Positions 24,901-38,900 of a DNA stretch of 64,000 bases are shown here, in pieces; position 1 is the first letter of the stretch; every line of letters starts with the position of its first letter. The stretch spans positions 94,286,449 to 94,350,448 of the forward strand of contig NC_082596.1 in the NCBI RefSeq assembly GCF_030936135.1, in the 5' to 3' direction. Origin of the DNA: Gavia stellata (Eukaryota > Chordata > Aves > Gaviiformes > Gaviidae). A model generated the notes under the pieces. It was not told where the DNA came from. It saw only the letters and a program-made list of their open reading frames with translations, and searched no databases. A program made the translations under genes and the position numbers.

Positions 24901-27900
24901 TAAACCAAAATGAAGCAAATACAATCACTATTAATATTCCACAGAGCTACTTTGCAGTTTTTCTTTCTGCTTCATAGTGACTCGGTAAAATTTATCTGTT
25001 TCATTCTTGAAGAATTTTTACATAGGAAAAAGAGCACTTGTTATTCAGAGAATGACACTTCTCTTCCATTCCTTTGCCTCCCTGGCTAAAAAGGCAAGCT
25101 GCAAGACAAAAATGTAAAATCTCTCATGGTGTAAGAGAAGAGTTTTGCTTTGTTTCTAATACTGAAAGGTGGTGGGAGCTGGGAGTGCTAGGGTTTTTTT
25201 GGTTGTTTGTGGGGGTTTTTTTGAGTTTTTTTTTAAATAATTTATCAAAACACAAATTTCACAAATGGTGAAAATCCATTTCCCTACAGCTTGAGAGGCC
25301 TACAGCATAGCTGACTGCTTAGGAACTGGCCATTCTGTAGCTGGGCTACGCCTGACAAATAGAACATATCTAGGCAACTGGGAAATATTACTTGAAATAT
25401 CAAGGAGTGTTCCCAAGACAAGACATCCACTGGAGAGGCAATCCATCTGTCCGTGTATCTATGTGCCTTCTATGACTCTAGGAAATGCTGTTCCCAGATA
25501 TGAAGGCTCACCTCATCTTTAATATCCTCATTAGGACAGGATAAGGATTCATCCACAGAGCAGTAGTACAAAAGATGACCTATCTTCACGATTCAAGGAG
25601 GTAGATGGTGTGATTACAAAGCAGTCAGTTGGCTCACTGCCTGGAGCAGCTGGAGAGGACTGGTGTGAGAAGTACCAAGAAGGATGGACTTCAGCAAGGC
25701 GGTGGGCAAGCAGAAAGGCAACGGTAAACTGGATCCTTCCTGTTGAAAAAGACTGAGAAGTATTGGCAGTTCAGAGGTAGTTACGGAGCATGCACTACCA
25801 GAAGAAAAGAAGATTGTGGGGACAGATATGTGTTCTAAGGTTTAACCTTAAACACAGCTGTGCACTTTGCTGGCATATAAGCCTAACATACTTAATCAGG
25901 TGATTTATGTAATGCAGAATACAGAAGCATAAATGTCTGTCTTCTGGTACTAAGTCCGTTAACATTAGAATTAGATATGTCATCTATACCCAGTATGCAT
26001 TATTTTACTCATCATTACATATTTATTCCTTTATCAGATTTTTGTTTAAATGAGCTTCACTGAACACAAAAGACCTGAATAATTTGATATGCAATAAATG
26101 TGTCCTCGTAGCCTTATTATTTCCTTAAATAGAGAAATGAATACGGTTAGATTAGCTCAGATGACAATTCACTGTCTTCTATTAGGTTCACTAGGTTACA
26201 GAGGGAAACATGCATGCACTCCCAAATGAAAGGGTTCAATAAAATGACAGAAGGTATAGTTAATTAGTTGACTGGATTATTCAATCCTTGCATAAAGGCA
26301 TGAGCTCTGCTTTAGTGAAGAAGCAAGCACTGACAGAAGTTAATGCCTTGGAGATTCTTCTTTAAACGTTTTAGACCCTCGTCAAAATTATAATTGCATT
26401 CATATGAGATTTCCTGTATTTGGTATAACAGGGGGTTGATCTTTTTTCACCTGGTAGGAGTTTTTCAGCTAGAAAAGGGAACCCAATAAATGGAACAAAA
26501 CACAAGTGGATGACATGCGTCAGGAGCAATTGTGTAGGTGCTGTACAAAACACCTTGCAAAAACATTACTTGTCTCAAAGGCACTTATACTATAAGAGTG
26601 CGACAAAAAATGACAAACAGAAAAAGACAGACAGATGGAAGAACAAAGCAGCAGTGACACAGTTGGTCAGTGTGATAGACAGCATTCTCAGCACATCCCT
26701 AGTCTGACAGCTGTCAAAATTTTAATAAACTTCACAGCAAAAGAGAGTTTTAAAGGGGCAGCTAAGGAAAATCTCTTACAAAAAAGTGAGGTGAGATGAG
26801 CTAAAAATCTAAAATCTGTGAAATGTTTAGCTTTTTTGCTCTGAAACCCTTTACTTCTAAGGGAATAAAAATAAAGATTTTTTTTTTTTTTTCTGATGTC
26901 TGGATTCCTCGATCCAAACCCCAGCATGACACACTTTCTTCTCATTTATTGATGGTCTGTATTGTCTTAATGCAGTTGAAGAAACCCTTATTTTCACTTC
27001 AAATTCCCTCGCCCCTTAGAAAACTGACATGCTGTCCCTATAAGAAGAAAGCTCCTTTTGCTCTGAACACATGTTTACCATCTCCAGGAACATCAGACAT
27101 TTGCAGGGTGTCAGCTGTGAAGGAAACATGAATATGTTCACATGATCAACAGCTGCACTGTGAAAATGCCTGTGGGGATGGGGAAACATTCTAGACCCCT
27201 ACCCAGCAGCTCTACACGTTGTGAAGTGATTAAAAGAATGACCCTAAGAGTTACCAGGAAACCAAAAGTTAATTAGGAAGAAAAAGACCGGAACTGATTT
27301 TCTATGACATTCAGAAGGGATGAGATTAGATTGCTTCAGGAGTCTTGTACAAGAAGTATTCCTAACAGCACCCTTTTTTCAAAATCTAAGCGGCAAAAAT
27401 CAAACCTGGACTTTGAAACAGTGGTATTATAACCCACAATGTTGCCTGAAAACCTATCAGTAATCCTTCTAACTGTATACAGAACCATGCGTCAAATGTT
27501 GTGGTATCAAGTCAAATCATTGTCACTTAAAATGCACTTTTAAATAGTATGTTACTGTTTGCAAAGATCGAATATAAAGAGGCTCGTGCAAAACAAAGTT
27601 TGATTTATAAATGAAGAAATACTGAAATTAGCATTGCTGGTTTTTTCCCTTTAGCGTCTACACCCTCCCAACTATTCTGCATGTCAAACTGGAGGAAGAA
27701 AAAACATCTTGGGAAGTCGACTATTGATCTAAATTAGTAATAGGATGCCCTATAGAATAATAGAAATGCTGGGGGATGGAGACAGGAAATAAATTAAGAG
27801 AAGCAGAATTATTCATAATGGAAGCTACTCTTGTCTCCCTAGGATTCAGCACCTTAGATTTATGTTTGCTTCCTCTCACTGGTCTGCCTCATTTCTATTG

Positions 27901-28450
27901 TTTTGTTTCTGCTATTACCCAGCAGGCTCCTACAAAAGGGTATAATTTGCACCCGCTTTTAAAAAAATATCACATTAGCGACAGCTCTAGTATTTCAAGT
28001 AATCCAGGTTGAAGTTCTGCAAATGACTTCTAAGTCAAAAAAGAAACCTTTATACAGACTTCAGTAAGCATGGATAGATTTGGTATTAAAAAGCGTCATT
28101 CCCCTTTGCACACCCCGGCTGCACAAGAACAGGATTTGTAGCTGCTGCTCCAAGGATCTCTAGGAGGTAAATTGGCTCATCGCATTTGATGATGCTTCTC
28201 ACTTACAAAAGAGTGGTAGTTTGACATGTTGCAAGTCGCTGTGCTACAACAAGCACAGACAAACTCTGGCACATTGTCACCAATTCCTGACCCTGTGTTA
28301 CGCAGTATTACACTGGCAAGATAGCTACTCAAGCACATTGGTGGCAGGGTCATTTTCCGTAAGTCTCACAGGTAAGAACCAGATATTGTCCCTGTAAGCT
28401 GTAGACAGTTGAACATACTATATTAATACTACATTAATAAGATTAATAAT
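18913..28450. other. AT-rich intergenic DNA, no recognised gene
   Basis: This is a long stretch without identifiable exons. It includes a (TA)n run at 22066-22083, an A tract at 24201-24215 and T tracts near 24857-24871 and 26879-26893. Frames such as 21278-20946 minus and 23963-23571 minus resemble no family known to me. Motifs such as TTGACTTCAGTGGGA near 22570 recall very old amniote repeats but are too short to assign. Confidence 0.55.
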
Positions 28451-28663
28451 AAGGGAGACCTGATCACCACGTTCCAGTATTTAAAGGGTGGCTACAAAGA
28501 AGGTCGAGACTCCCTTTTTACAAGGAGTCACATGGAAAAGAGGAGGGGTAATGAGTACAAGTTACTCCTGGGGAGATTCCAATTGGACACAAGAGGAAAA
28601 TTTTTCACAATGAGAACAATCAGCCACTGGAATAATCTCCCCAAGGAAGTGGTGGATTCCCCA
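28451..28663 (+). mobile_element. CR1 LINE internal ORF2 fragment
   Basis: The + strand reads GGGAGACCTGATCACCACGT and encodes CR1 ORF2 C-terminal sequence: GDLITTFQYLKGGYKEGRDS, then FFTMRTISHWNNLPKEVVDS. The match to the family stops abruptly near 28663, and the usual 3' tail is missing. This fragment is therefore truncated at both ends and runs into unrelated sequence that extends its frame to 28780. It is old and non-functional. Confidence 0.85.
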
Positions 28664-31600
28664 AAAGAACTTACTTGCTTTTTAGAAAGTGGCATTACCC
28701 TGTACAAGAGGGAAGATGATACAAAGCAGAAGTATTTAATGCAATGGTTTCAGACTTTGCAAAGGAAGGGTTTGGGGTGAATGGGTGTTGTTGCTGAGCA
28801 AACAGTGATGCTCTGTCAGTCTAATCACTGCTTCTTGTTCTATATATGGAGATGGGTAAAGGGAAATGAAATTACCCAGGTCTGGAGAGAGTACTGAATG
28901 TAAAATTTTATACTGGAAGTATAGGGGTAAGTGCAGAAAAGAAAATGTAATACCTTTTATAAATCAAGGTAGATTAAGTTTAAGTACAGCTACAATAGAT
29001 TAACCTCAATCTTTGAGAAAAAAGTGCACAATTCTATGGGATCTGCTGGAAGTACATTTTTTCCCCCTCATCTTTTCTCCCCCCTGCTTTTCTTCAATGA
29101 ACTCTCCATGAAAGGGGAAGCTGAATGATAGAGTGCACTTGGAATTTGACATTAAAATCAAATAATGAACCCTGACATCTTCAGCACTTTAAAATTATTC
29201 ATTATATTTTTTAACATCTGTTTTAGTTATTTTCATTGTTACGATGCAATAGCTTTTAATCAGATTCAGGTAATTAAGTGTTCGCTTTCTGACACAAGCT
29301 GTGTATCCATCACAGCCTCATTTAAGCCACATAACATGAGTTACGTCAAGGTAATCAGGAATAACTCATCAAGTTCCCACATACCTAGGACCCAGTTTTC
29401 AAAATTCCCTCCATTGTTTATATTGGATAAGTAGAAAAATGCATTCTTCTGAATGTTCATTTAGACTCTTTCGGGGCCGTAAGGATTTTCCATAGTTCTC
29501 TCCTTCATATTTCCTTCCGGATCCCTCACTTTGTCCCTACGTACGTTATGTCTGCAAGTGGTTTTCCATCCCTTCTCCCTTGCAGTGCATTATGCTCTGG
29601 ATTTTATAGCCTCCCTGACATCCAAATGGATGCAATTCTTCTACCTCCACATCTCACATAAAAACTGAATTCTCTTGTGGTCGCTGAAGCGTGATGCTCT
29701 CTTAGCTGTGCTGAGCAGTGTTTGTGGCCATGCAATGTCTCACTAAACGCAGGGGAGCTCTCTCCTGCAGCCAGATTTGTTCCAGTCTAAGCTCCTAAAC
29801 CAACTTCTAAGAAATGCAGAGACAGATAAAGATGCATACACATGCATGTATATCCACATGTATACGAGCCTTTTCAGTTAAATTATTAATTGTAGTAATT
29901 TGTGTTACTTCTAAGGGGAATGCTTCAGTTCTGAATTTCAGGAAATCTAATTTCCACTTGTACCTTTAAAACCTCTCTTTACTGAGCATAAATGATTGAG
30001 AACATTCTTTTCAACTTATGAACTTTTATTATGTAATGTCTGGATGACTAACTGGCCCTGGTAGTTTTGGAAAAAACTGCTTACACAATTCTGCCTAGTT
30101 AATATGTATGCCCTGACATACATCCTCCAGAGTGTATGGGGAATGGGTAGTGGTCCATTCAAATATAGGATTGAAGGATCATTAAGATTAACAGCTAGTC
30201 ATGAAGTATTGGAAAGAGCACTCAAAGCGGATGTGAATTATTATCTGCATCAGTTTGGGGTTGAGAAAAAAAGAGAGACCTCCCATAAACTCAGTTTAGG
30301 AGGATAAAAGGGAAAAAGAATCCCTTTATTTAGCATTATATCTGAGATAAAAACTAAAAATAAATAGACTTACTGCTGCAAATACAGCCCCTCTACAGAC
30401 ATGCAGGAAACATCAGAGATCCTCAAGAGGAAGTACTGGGAGATTTTTATGACTTCTTTTTTTTTTTTTAAAAAACAATCCTGGTTTAACTCTTCTGATA
30501 TTCTCAAGCCTCACTGAAACCTTACCTATGATAAAAGGGAGGGCTGTTGAAGTGGGATGTCTGGGTTTGGGATTTTTAGAGGCGATACCTGTTTCTCCAT
30601 TTGGAGCCATTGCTCTCATAGTGCCAGTTTTTATTGACCCACTTACAGGGTGTTCTGGGGAGGGAGGAGGAGGAGGGAGATAGGCGCCTCAGTAAGGACA
30701 ACAAAAGGTGGCCTTTATAAAGCGGTATGTATGCTAAGATCCTCTGAGGAGAATTAGGCATTAAAACCAGAGAAAGAAAATACCCTCCAGCCCTTCAAAT
30801 ACAGTCATGAAAAGAAACCACTTTTTCTTCACTCAAATATTTAAAATATTAAAAGTTTGAAAGTTGCCCAAATGAAATCCAATTATTCTTACAACCAGAG
30901 GCTAATTTCCCTAACTCTCTGAGCCACTGATGCTCAGCAACCATCTGAGCAGTTTTGCACTCTAAAATCTAGGGCAGCTGACAGTCAATAGATCTACTTT
31001 GCTGAGAGGATTTGCTGTTAATTTTGTCCAGCTTGTGTTTTCCAGTGCCTGTCAATGTTTCCCAGTAAACTCATCCATGAATTCATGGAAAGACTTCACT
31101 TAAAGCCCTTAGGCACTGATGGATCTCTTTTTAGTGCCTTAGATGCAGTTCCAACTCAGCCAAAAGGTGGGCATTTTTTGATGCAATATAGTAATCATTT
31201 ATATATTGTTAAATTAATGCAACTGTTTGAGCACCTTGAAGTGTTGAGGTGTTACTCTCTGCATGTCTTTAGCTTAAATGATCAAAAACTGACAGCAGCA
31301 GTATTATTTGTTAGAAAAAGCATACAAAAATCTGACTAGTGCATAACAATGTCACACTGAAATTCTCTGTCTATCATTGTCTTAGTGACAATTTAGGGCC
31401 AAAAATCAACATACATTCTTTGGAAAGCCAAACAGAGGATGGGGAGGGGGAGGGAAGAAAGGAAGGATGAAAGAGAGGAAGGAAAGTAATTTAATCTCTG
31501 ACCCACCAAAGTTTCTCTGGTGCATGTGTAACTTTAGGAACCCGAATAGCTCACTGAGGTAACAGAGTGTTAGCTGGCTAAAGCCAGAGTCATCAGGCAT

Positions 31601-32270
31601 CTTCAGAGTTGGGCCCCACACTGATACTTTTAATGCATTGGTCACAAATATCTTGTGCAAAAGGGTCCTTTTGTCACAACAGACATGCTTTTCTGTCAAA
31701 ATAAGCTTGAGATCAAATTAGTACCATAAGCAGCAATCAGCAGGTGGGTACAAGTGTATGCCAGTCAACTAGGGATGGTTCAGAATGCTATCCTTCTGTC
31801 AAAAGGTGACCGGGCAATGTCTCTATAACGTCCTAGCTGACTTTTGTCCTACTATAAACATAAATCAATTGTTCCTGGAAATAGTCTCGTTTAAGCCGGT
31901 GTAAAATCCATAACTTCACTATCTCATCCATACCACTTACTGATATGCCCTATTTACTCAATGCTTGAAAAGCTACTGATAATATTTAAACTGTCTCTCT
32001 CAAACCGTATGTCAATACAGCGCAGAAGTTCTGACTATTAGGGATCTGTTTGCTACAGTATAATCTGTCTGCATACAGTCTCACTTATGCAAAACTGAAG
32101 CATTCAAATGTCTCCACTATGACTACTGAGAGAATGTCCATTATTGCAAGATCTAGGTCACTGTTGTTAAAGCTGAGTCACATCGCCAGTCATATTTGCC
32201 AGTCATAAAAACACTGATGCTCTTCGGACAAAAGCAGCTGTTATTTCTCCACATCCATCATTATGTGGAT
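28664..32270. other. AT-rich intergenic DNA
   Basis: No gene or repeat family was recognised. The stretch holds a T-rich tract near 30460, a purine run at 30659-30681 and a G-rich purine tract at 31438-31470. Open frames are short and resemble nothing known. Confidence 0.5.
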
Positions 32271-32371
32271 GAGGTGCTTAGGGACATGATTTAGCGTTGG
32301 ACTTAGCAGGGTTAGGTTTACGGTTGGACTTAAGGGTCTTTTCCAACCTAAATGATTCTGTGATTCTATGA
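32271..32371 (+). mobile_element. CR1 LINE 3'-end fragment
   Basis: The sequence from GAGGTGCTTAGGGACATG through GGTCTTTTCCAACCTAAATG to ATTCTGTGATTCTATG is the 3' UTR and terminal repeat of CR1 in sense orientation. Only about 100 bases remain, a strongly 5'-truncated insertion. Confidence 0.92.
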
Positions 32372-35300
32372 AATAAGTTTTAAGGATTGTAGAAAGAAAA
32401 GGATGATATAAACATGTTGCACTCTTCCACGATGCATGCATAGGGCATGCATATGGTTTGTTGTGAAAGTCATTTAGTCCTTTGTCTGGAGGAAACTAGT
32501 ACATTTACAGGAGCAACACAATAATTTCAGAACAGATTCTCAGAGTAAATAATAAGGCATGTCAATTAAACTCTTGAAAATATGTTAGACTTCAAATAAA
32601 AATGTCTTAGACTCATTGATTTGGAAGGAGATTTTTTCATTCTTTTTAAGTCGGGCACCCATCCATTTATAGCAAAGGATTTTGCTACTCTGTCATTAAA
32701 TATGTTTAAACATTTTTTTCTTTTTTAAAATCTGGTCATTCAAATAGTCTTAGCTTGACATCTCACTGAAATATATTTCTGCGATGGTTTAGAAAGTGGA
32801 CAGGACTCATTCAGCCAGTCAATAATCAATTCAAAGTGGTGACCAGGATACAGTTCTACACAGAAAATAAAATTTGCACCCTGCTAGGCAGAAAGTAGTC
32901 ACAGCCCAGATTTCCAGAATGAGAGCTAATATTCCACATTTTTCTAAAGCAGAGTAAATGTCTTTTTTTATCCCTCATTAAGAAGGCATTCATAATTTTA
33001 TCCCCAGCTCTAAGGGAACCCATGTCACATTGTGGTTATTTTTCTGGGGGTTTCTTATTTATACTAAGAGACGAGCATACCCTCTTTCTACGAAAAGAAC
33101 ATACTGCTAAGATTACACACACAGACAAGGAAAACAGCATACTTGTCATGGACAATACAACCAAATATCATCCTGAAATAGAACAATTATCCCATGGTGC
33201 GTACATCAAAATACATCAAAATTCCAGTATCTTCTGAGTCCAGGAAGTTTATTTAAAACAGCTTGTGATTAAAAAATTTTAAAAATTTAGCTGGAAGAGA
33301 GGTTTGACCTGACTTTCCAAGAAAAAGCGTAAATAAGGACACCGCTCTGAATTACAGTGTGGTGTAATGTTATGTTAGATGTTTTCTTGTATTTTCAGGG
33401 GCCAGATTTCAAAGCGATCTTTTAAGACTACAAAAGTAAGTTGTACCCAGTTTTAAAAGAGCCAAGTGTAAGCAGGTTCACAGTTACGGCCAACTATATA
33501 ACTTGGATCCATAACCTAACTCAATATTTCAACTTCTAAATGACCTAATTGTTTAACACAGGTATTAAACACGCCAAAACCAAGTAGGAAACTGAAATCC
33601 AAGATCTTCTCTTCTTACAAACCCTGTCACTGCACAGTCCCACACACAATGCATGACAGACTGCATTAATGGTGAAAAGAGTTTCCAGGGTCCCACAGAT
33701 AAGACTCTTTTTGTGAAGAGAAGTTGAAGAAACATTCTGATCTTCAGCAAAGCTACTCAGTAATTTATGAAGATTTTTTCCTTGTAGCTCCCTACGGTTA
33801 ATGCTTTACTGAACACCTGCACAAACTACTTCCAACTAAGTGGACAATGTTAGGAGGATTCCTTTGATAATATCTTTGTCCACAATAAACCTCATGCTTA
33901 AAAATTAAAAAAAAAAAAAAAAGTGTTTTCTTGCAAAGTTTAAAAAATCCAAAACTCATTCAGCACTGACCGCCAGTCACACATACTCTTACCATCGGAT
34001 ATTGGCCAAAGTGAGAAACAGGCCCTTTGTTCCTACGTCACATGATTTTTGTTCCTTATTTAGTATCGCAAAAATGCAAGGATTTATTTTTATCATCATT
34101 TCCAAATATATTTTACTTTTGCCAAAGCCAGTTTGAGGATGCGTTCTGAGTGGTCTTAAATTTGACCATGAGGAAAAACAAAATTGAGCAGGCTGGGCAT
34201 TGCAAAGCAGTCAACATCAGTGAGTCAAATTAAGTTCTGGCATAACTTTGCTGGCTAGGATTCAGCAGGGAAGTGTTTGTGCAGGGGGAGCAGGGATGGA
34301 GGTGGCACATACATATAAGAAAGAACATACAGAAGACTGCTAAGGTGGTTTGTCCAGGGATCCCTGCAGCAGCAGCTCCAAGAATTGACAAATAAGAGTG
34401 TCAAATGTAAACGTGCAAGTATTTGTCTTGAGCTGGAGAACTGAACCTGAACAATTAATGTGCTGTGCGTACATAAATTTACCTGAAAAACCCATTACTC
34501 ACTCTTAATCCCTTTTTGATCTTCAACATGACCGAAGTTTTCAGGGTAGCACTCCACAAAATGATGGGTGATGAACAGGAATCCTTCAGTTAGGTGGGGA
34601 AAAACCCTTGGAACTCCAAAAACTTGTTCTGCTGAACAAGGAACACTTACTACAGCAAAAATTTACATCGGATACAAGCAACAGAGAAATTTGCTGGAAT
34701 CATTGTTATTTCCCTTAACCCATATGCTTCAAGCCCCCCCTGAATATGTAATATTCAGTGACCCGACACAGAGAAGACCTGGATCCCCAGTCAGTGTTAG
34801 CCAGCAGAGTTTCAGTGAAGTTCATGGATATGTGTCACCCTCTGCTATCTAGGGACCCAACACAGTGCAGCCACAGAAATTCAGGCAAATGACTGCTTTC
34901 CAGGCAATTTTATCTGAATCATCCTTCTCAACTCTGGCTACAGCATTTTTCTTTAACTTAAAGTCCTGAAACATTAAAGAACAGAATGCATCAACTTAAT
35001 TGGAAACAGTTTTGCCTCAACACATCCTGCGTTTGTTCAAGGACTTAGAGAGAGGAAAAGCCCATGCTTTGAAGCACTGTGACAACTTAAGATAAATTTC
35101 AGCATTACTTTTCTAACAGAATATAATTGAAAACATACTTCAACACAGACTCTAATCTAACTCTGGGTAGAGATGTGTTTAACCCACAAGTCTGGATCTC
35201 AACGTTCCCAAGTCTTGAAGAAATCCTGACTCTGACCCAAATTGTATTCTGTTTCTCTAACAAGCAAAACCAGTTTTAATACTACTAAGCTGAGTTCATC

Positions 35301-35424
35301 ACTTATTCAAAATCACTGCTTTTACCATCATTTATGTGCTCCTTTTCATCACACTGATGTCTAAAGTCCATGTTTCTCCCAATACGTCTCAAAGACTAGG
35401 GTCAAATACCTGTATACTGTAGAA
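32372..35424. other. AT-rich intergenic DNA
   Basis: No gene was recognised. An A tract lies at 33908-33922. Short open frames lack domain features and are left out. Confidence 0.5.
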
Positions 35425-35575
35425 GGCAGTCCGTCCCCCCAGAGCCTCGATGTCTAAACAGACAAAACTGGTAGACAGTAAGATAAAGGACACATTGTTA
35501 TCCCCATTTTCAGCTGGGAAACCATGCCTTAAGATGACTAAGAGTCAGAACCCCAAGGGAGGTCAAGGATCAGAT
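35425..35575 (-). repeat. Ancient MIR/CORE-SINE-like relic, first part
   Basis: TTATCCCCATTTTCAGCTGG near 35498, followed by GGAAACC, matches the conserved core of MIR-type SINEs read in reverse complement. The following bases (a degraded AGGCACAGAGAGGTTAAG-like stretch) fit loosely. Identification rests on a remembered consensus and needs alignment. Confidence 0.55.
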
Positions 35576-35621
35576 TCTCAAATGCTCAATAACTAGCATC
35601 AGAGCCAGACTTTCATAGGAA

Positions 35622-35672
35622 AAAGAGAAGAAAATAAAGAAAAGGAAAAAAAAAAAAAGAAGAAAAGAAGGC
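35622..35672. repeat. A/G-rich purine tract
   Basis: A run of about 50 nearly pure purines, mostly A with scattered G, between the two parts of the MIR-like relic. A poly-A-derived low-complexity tract is likely. Confidence 0.75.
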
Positions 35673-35837
35673 TCCAAACCCTGTGGTTCCTACTTTTACT
35701 GTAGATTTTCAAAAGACCTTTTTGCCCATCTAGAAGATCTGGCCGCTTAGGCACCCATTTGAGTGGGAACTTACCTCTCTATGAACTATCTCTCCCAGTC
35801 CGGGTGCTACTGCCGTTTTGAAGCGCGGCAGTACGCG

Positions 35838-35930
35838 AGTCGCCCAGGGTCACGGAGGAAGTCTCTTGCAGAGCCAGAAATTTGAACCAACATCTCCTGT
35901 GCCCTAACCACAAGTCTATCCTTCCTCTCA
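35838..35930 (-). repeat. Ancient MIR/CORE-SINE-like relic, second part
   Basis: Around 35842-35930 the sequence reads like the tRNA-related head of MIR in reverse complement: CCCAGGGTCACGGAGGAAGT, then GCAGAGCCAGAAATTTGAAC and CCCTAACCACAAGTC. This is the portion expected next to the core found at 35425-35575, in the same orientation. About 260 unrelated bases separate the parts. Consensus comparison is from memory. Confidence 0.6.
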
Positions 35931-38900
35931 CTAACAACACAGTGTATTTCTTTGTTAGGTTTCTTTCTAGTTAGATATAACATAATGGGCCTTTTTCTTT
36001 ATTCATCCGTAATGGTAATATGACATTATGAGATTGGCACTTGTCATTCACAGGGAATGCTCTTTTTCCGCTTGCCCCCAAAACACAAACACACTTAGCA
36101 GATTGTCATCTGTGGATGACACTAGAATCTCTGTATTTTAGAATCTTTTTACAGCAGCCTCGCAAGAGTAAATTGCCTTTTATTAATATTTTCAGGATAT
36201 GAGAAGCTGACAACTTGAGGATCGATCCCAGCTACAAAGAATTATTCCCCTTTCCCACAGCCTCGGGGCGGGGTGGGGGGGAAGCCTTTTTGGTGAAGAC
36301 TGAGATAACAGCAGGTTGTTCGTATCATATCCCTTAGCAGCTGCTGCTACCATGTGAAGGCCTAAATACTAGAGTAATAAGTCAGCAGCCACTGGCTACC
36401 GTCATGCGTGTGAGCAGCCTTAAGCGTCCCCGCAAGACACGTAGAGTAGAATGGCATCAAGTTGAAAACCCAGGCACAGCGCAATGTTTCCTTTTGCCAC
36501 CTTTTCCATTTTCTTTAGAGGGACATGTGTAATTACTCACCATTTCAAGCTCTAGAGACTACAGGGGGATGTCACTGCACAAACCAAGAGGATTATAGAT
36601 ATTAACTGTATCTCCGCAGACAAGTGATGTGAGAACACGTGAGAAATGCCTGATGTACAGAACTCCATTCATCTCTGAGTTACTATTTTTGCATTTGTCT
36701 CATTTGAGCTTTTTTTTTTTTAAATTAAGTTTCTTCAAACACTGCCCTCTTCTACATGACCTTTTTGATCAATAGTCCTTTGTTGTGCTGTGAGGCCTTG
36801 GCAGCAGAGGACAGAATGACTACAGCTAATCCTTATCTAATGTTTACCTTTAAACTCTTTGGGTCTTGGCACAGGTTTGAGATACTTGTTTTGTTTAGGT
36901 TTTATAACTCCAAATGATGAGCATTGCTTGAGAAAATGGTCTCCTCCAGAGACCCCGGAGTTCTCAGCTGACATTCCCCTCTGTTCCTGCAGTCACCCCA
37001 TATCTTGCACGCAGAGTATTTGCACTTTTCTGCTTTGCACCTCAGAAATTAGTGGATTACCTCAGCTCTTCTGATACATCTTTTGGCAAGTCAATGGAAG
37101 TCAGGTTGCCAACTATTTTCATGTGGAAAACAGGCCTCTCCCTGTCTTTTTAAGTGTAGAAGACATTTTTTGTGGGGAGGGGACTCGAAAAGTCTCTTTG
37201 TCAGATTCTGCAGTTGCACGTCATTTTAAAAAACAACTCCAACTGCTTTTTGTCACTACACTGTCTTCTCATAGGAGTTTCACTGACAAAGATGTGTGGC
37301 AAATTTTCAAATGGCAAATCAACGTGAAACTTTCTATTCTTCCTGCCCTTAAGAAAGCCTGTTACCCTATATATTAAGACCTATTTTTGTTTCAGACATT
37401 GCAGTGTAACACTACATCCCTGGCAGCTCCTCGAACAAAACCGTTAAGACACATGGGAGCCCCCCTCCCCAGCAACTTTATCTCAACAAGTACTTCATGT
37501 AAGCAAACGGCCTAAAGCAAGACTCATACCCCAGAGGGAGAGACAACTATTAGAAAACTTGAGGGCTGCTATAACACAGCAAGAGCACAGGTATCAAAAA
37601 GAAGCCTAAGACTACAATTGCAGATGCAAACCAAATTAATACTCCCATAGAGGGAAAGCCAGATCTGCCAGGCTGCCCAAGGCTCCGCAGGAGGTTTGGC
37701 TGCTGGGGCAGCACAAGGACAGCCTGGGGCCAGCCATGGAGACTCTGGCCCTTGGAGTTAGGCATATACGCACTTGAGAGGGTTGTTGATAGTGGGAAAC
37801 CCTCAGGCCGAGCATTTCTGTTGCCAACCGGGTCTGTCCCTTTACAAACAGTAACTTACCATTTTCTCTGAAGTAAGTTTTCACCAAATTTAAAGGTCCT
37901 CTTGGTGTGCTTCAGAGCTGCAAAGTTAAGCTGAAAAAAGGTATTTTGTGTTGCTTTGGTTTTGGTTTTGTTAAGGTTTTGGTTTTTTTAATTAGCACAA
38001 ATACAGTCAAAAAGCCCTCATGCGAAGTCAGAGCTAGTCATTAAAATGACCTCTAAACTTACTGTGCATTGATTGGGATCTTAAAAAAAATTAAAAATTG
38101 TACTCAGTCTTGCTTTTTTCCCCCTCCCTAACAGCAACTGCTGAAAAGGTGCAAGTTACCAACTATTGAAATGCTACATAAATACTCTAAAATAAATCAA
38201 GAATTTATACCCAACTAGATATAACCAAGTGAAACTCACTTTCAGCTTCACAATGTGCAATAATGTATTAGGGAGTGACTGATCTATTGCTTATGAAAAG
38301 AAAAAAAAATACGAGAAAAAGCCTTTTCACAGTTCAATAGAAAGTTACAATATTTGAGAAATGAATAAGAAGTCATGTAATAGCTTTGCAGCTTTTGAAC
38401 TTTCACATGGTTCAGATTTTTCTAATGCTTGTGCGGATTAAAGAGATTCACATCTCAATGGCTGGGGCACCTCGCATTTTTTCTGGATCAGGTTTAATGC
38501 TTTCCACACTGTAGAAATTTCACTTTGTATGAACACACCCTGAATTTAAGGAATTTTTCATACTTACGTGTGTGTTTTCCAGTATGTTTCTTTTTATGTT
38601 AACCCTGTCAAAGGGCACAGTGTCTGGATCATAAGAATGAGCAACTCCTTCAATTTCACACATCAATACACTGGGCCTTTTTGGCATGCTTTTCTTTCCA
38701 GACCCCCAAAACAGGGGGAAAAGTCAGGACAAAATAAAATAGAAGACATCCATTATTTTTTACTCCCGTGTAGTATCTCGACCTGGACCCCAGAATAAAA
38801 AGGAGAACCACTTATTTCAGTAATGTGCAAACTTCATGGTTTTAACGCTACAACTACACCCTTTTCATCTCTTTAAAAGACATTTCAAAGCAGGTTTTTG

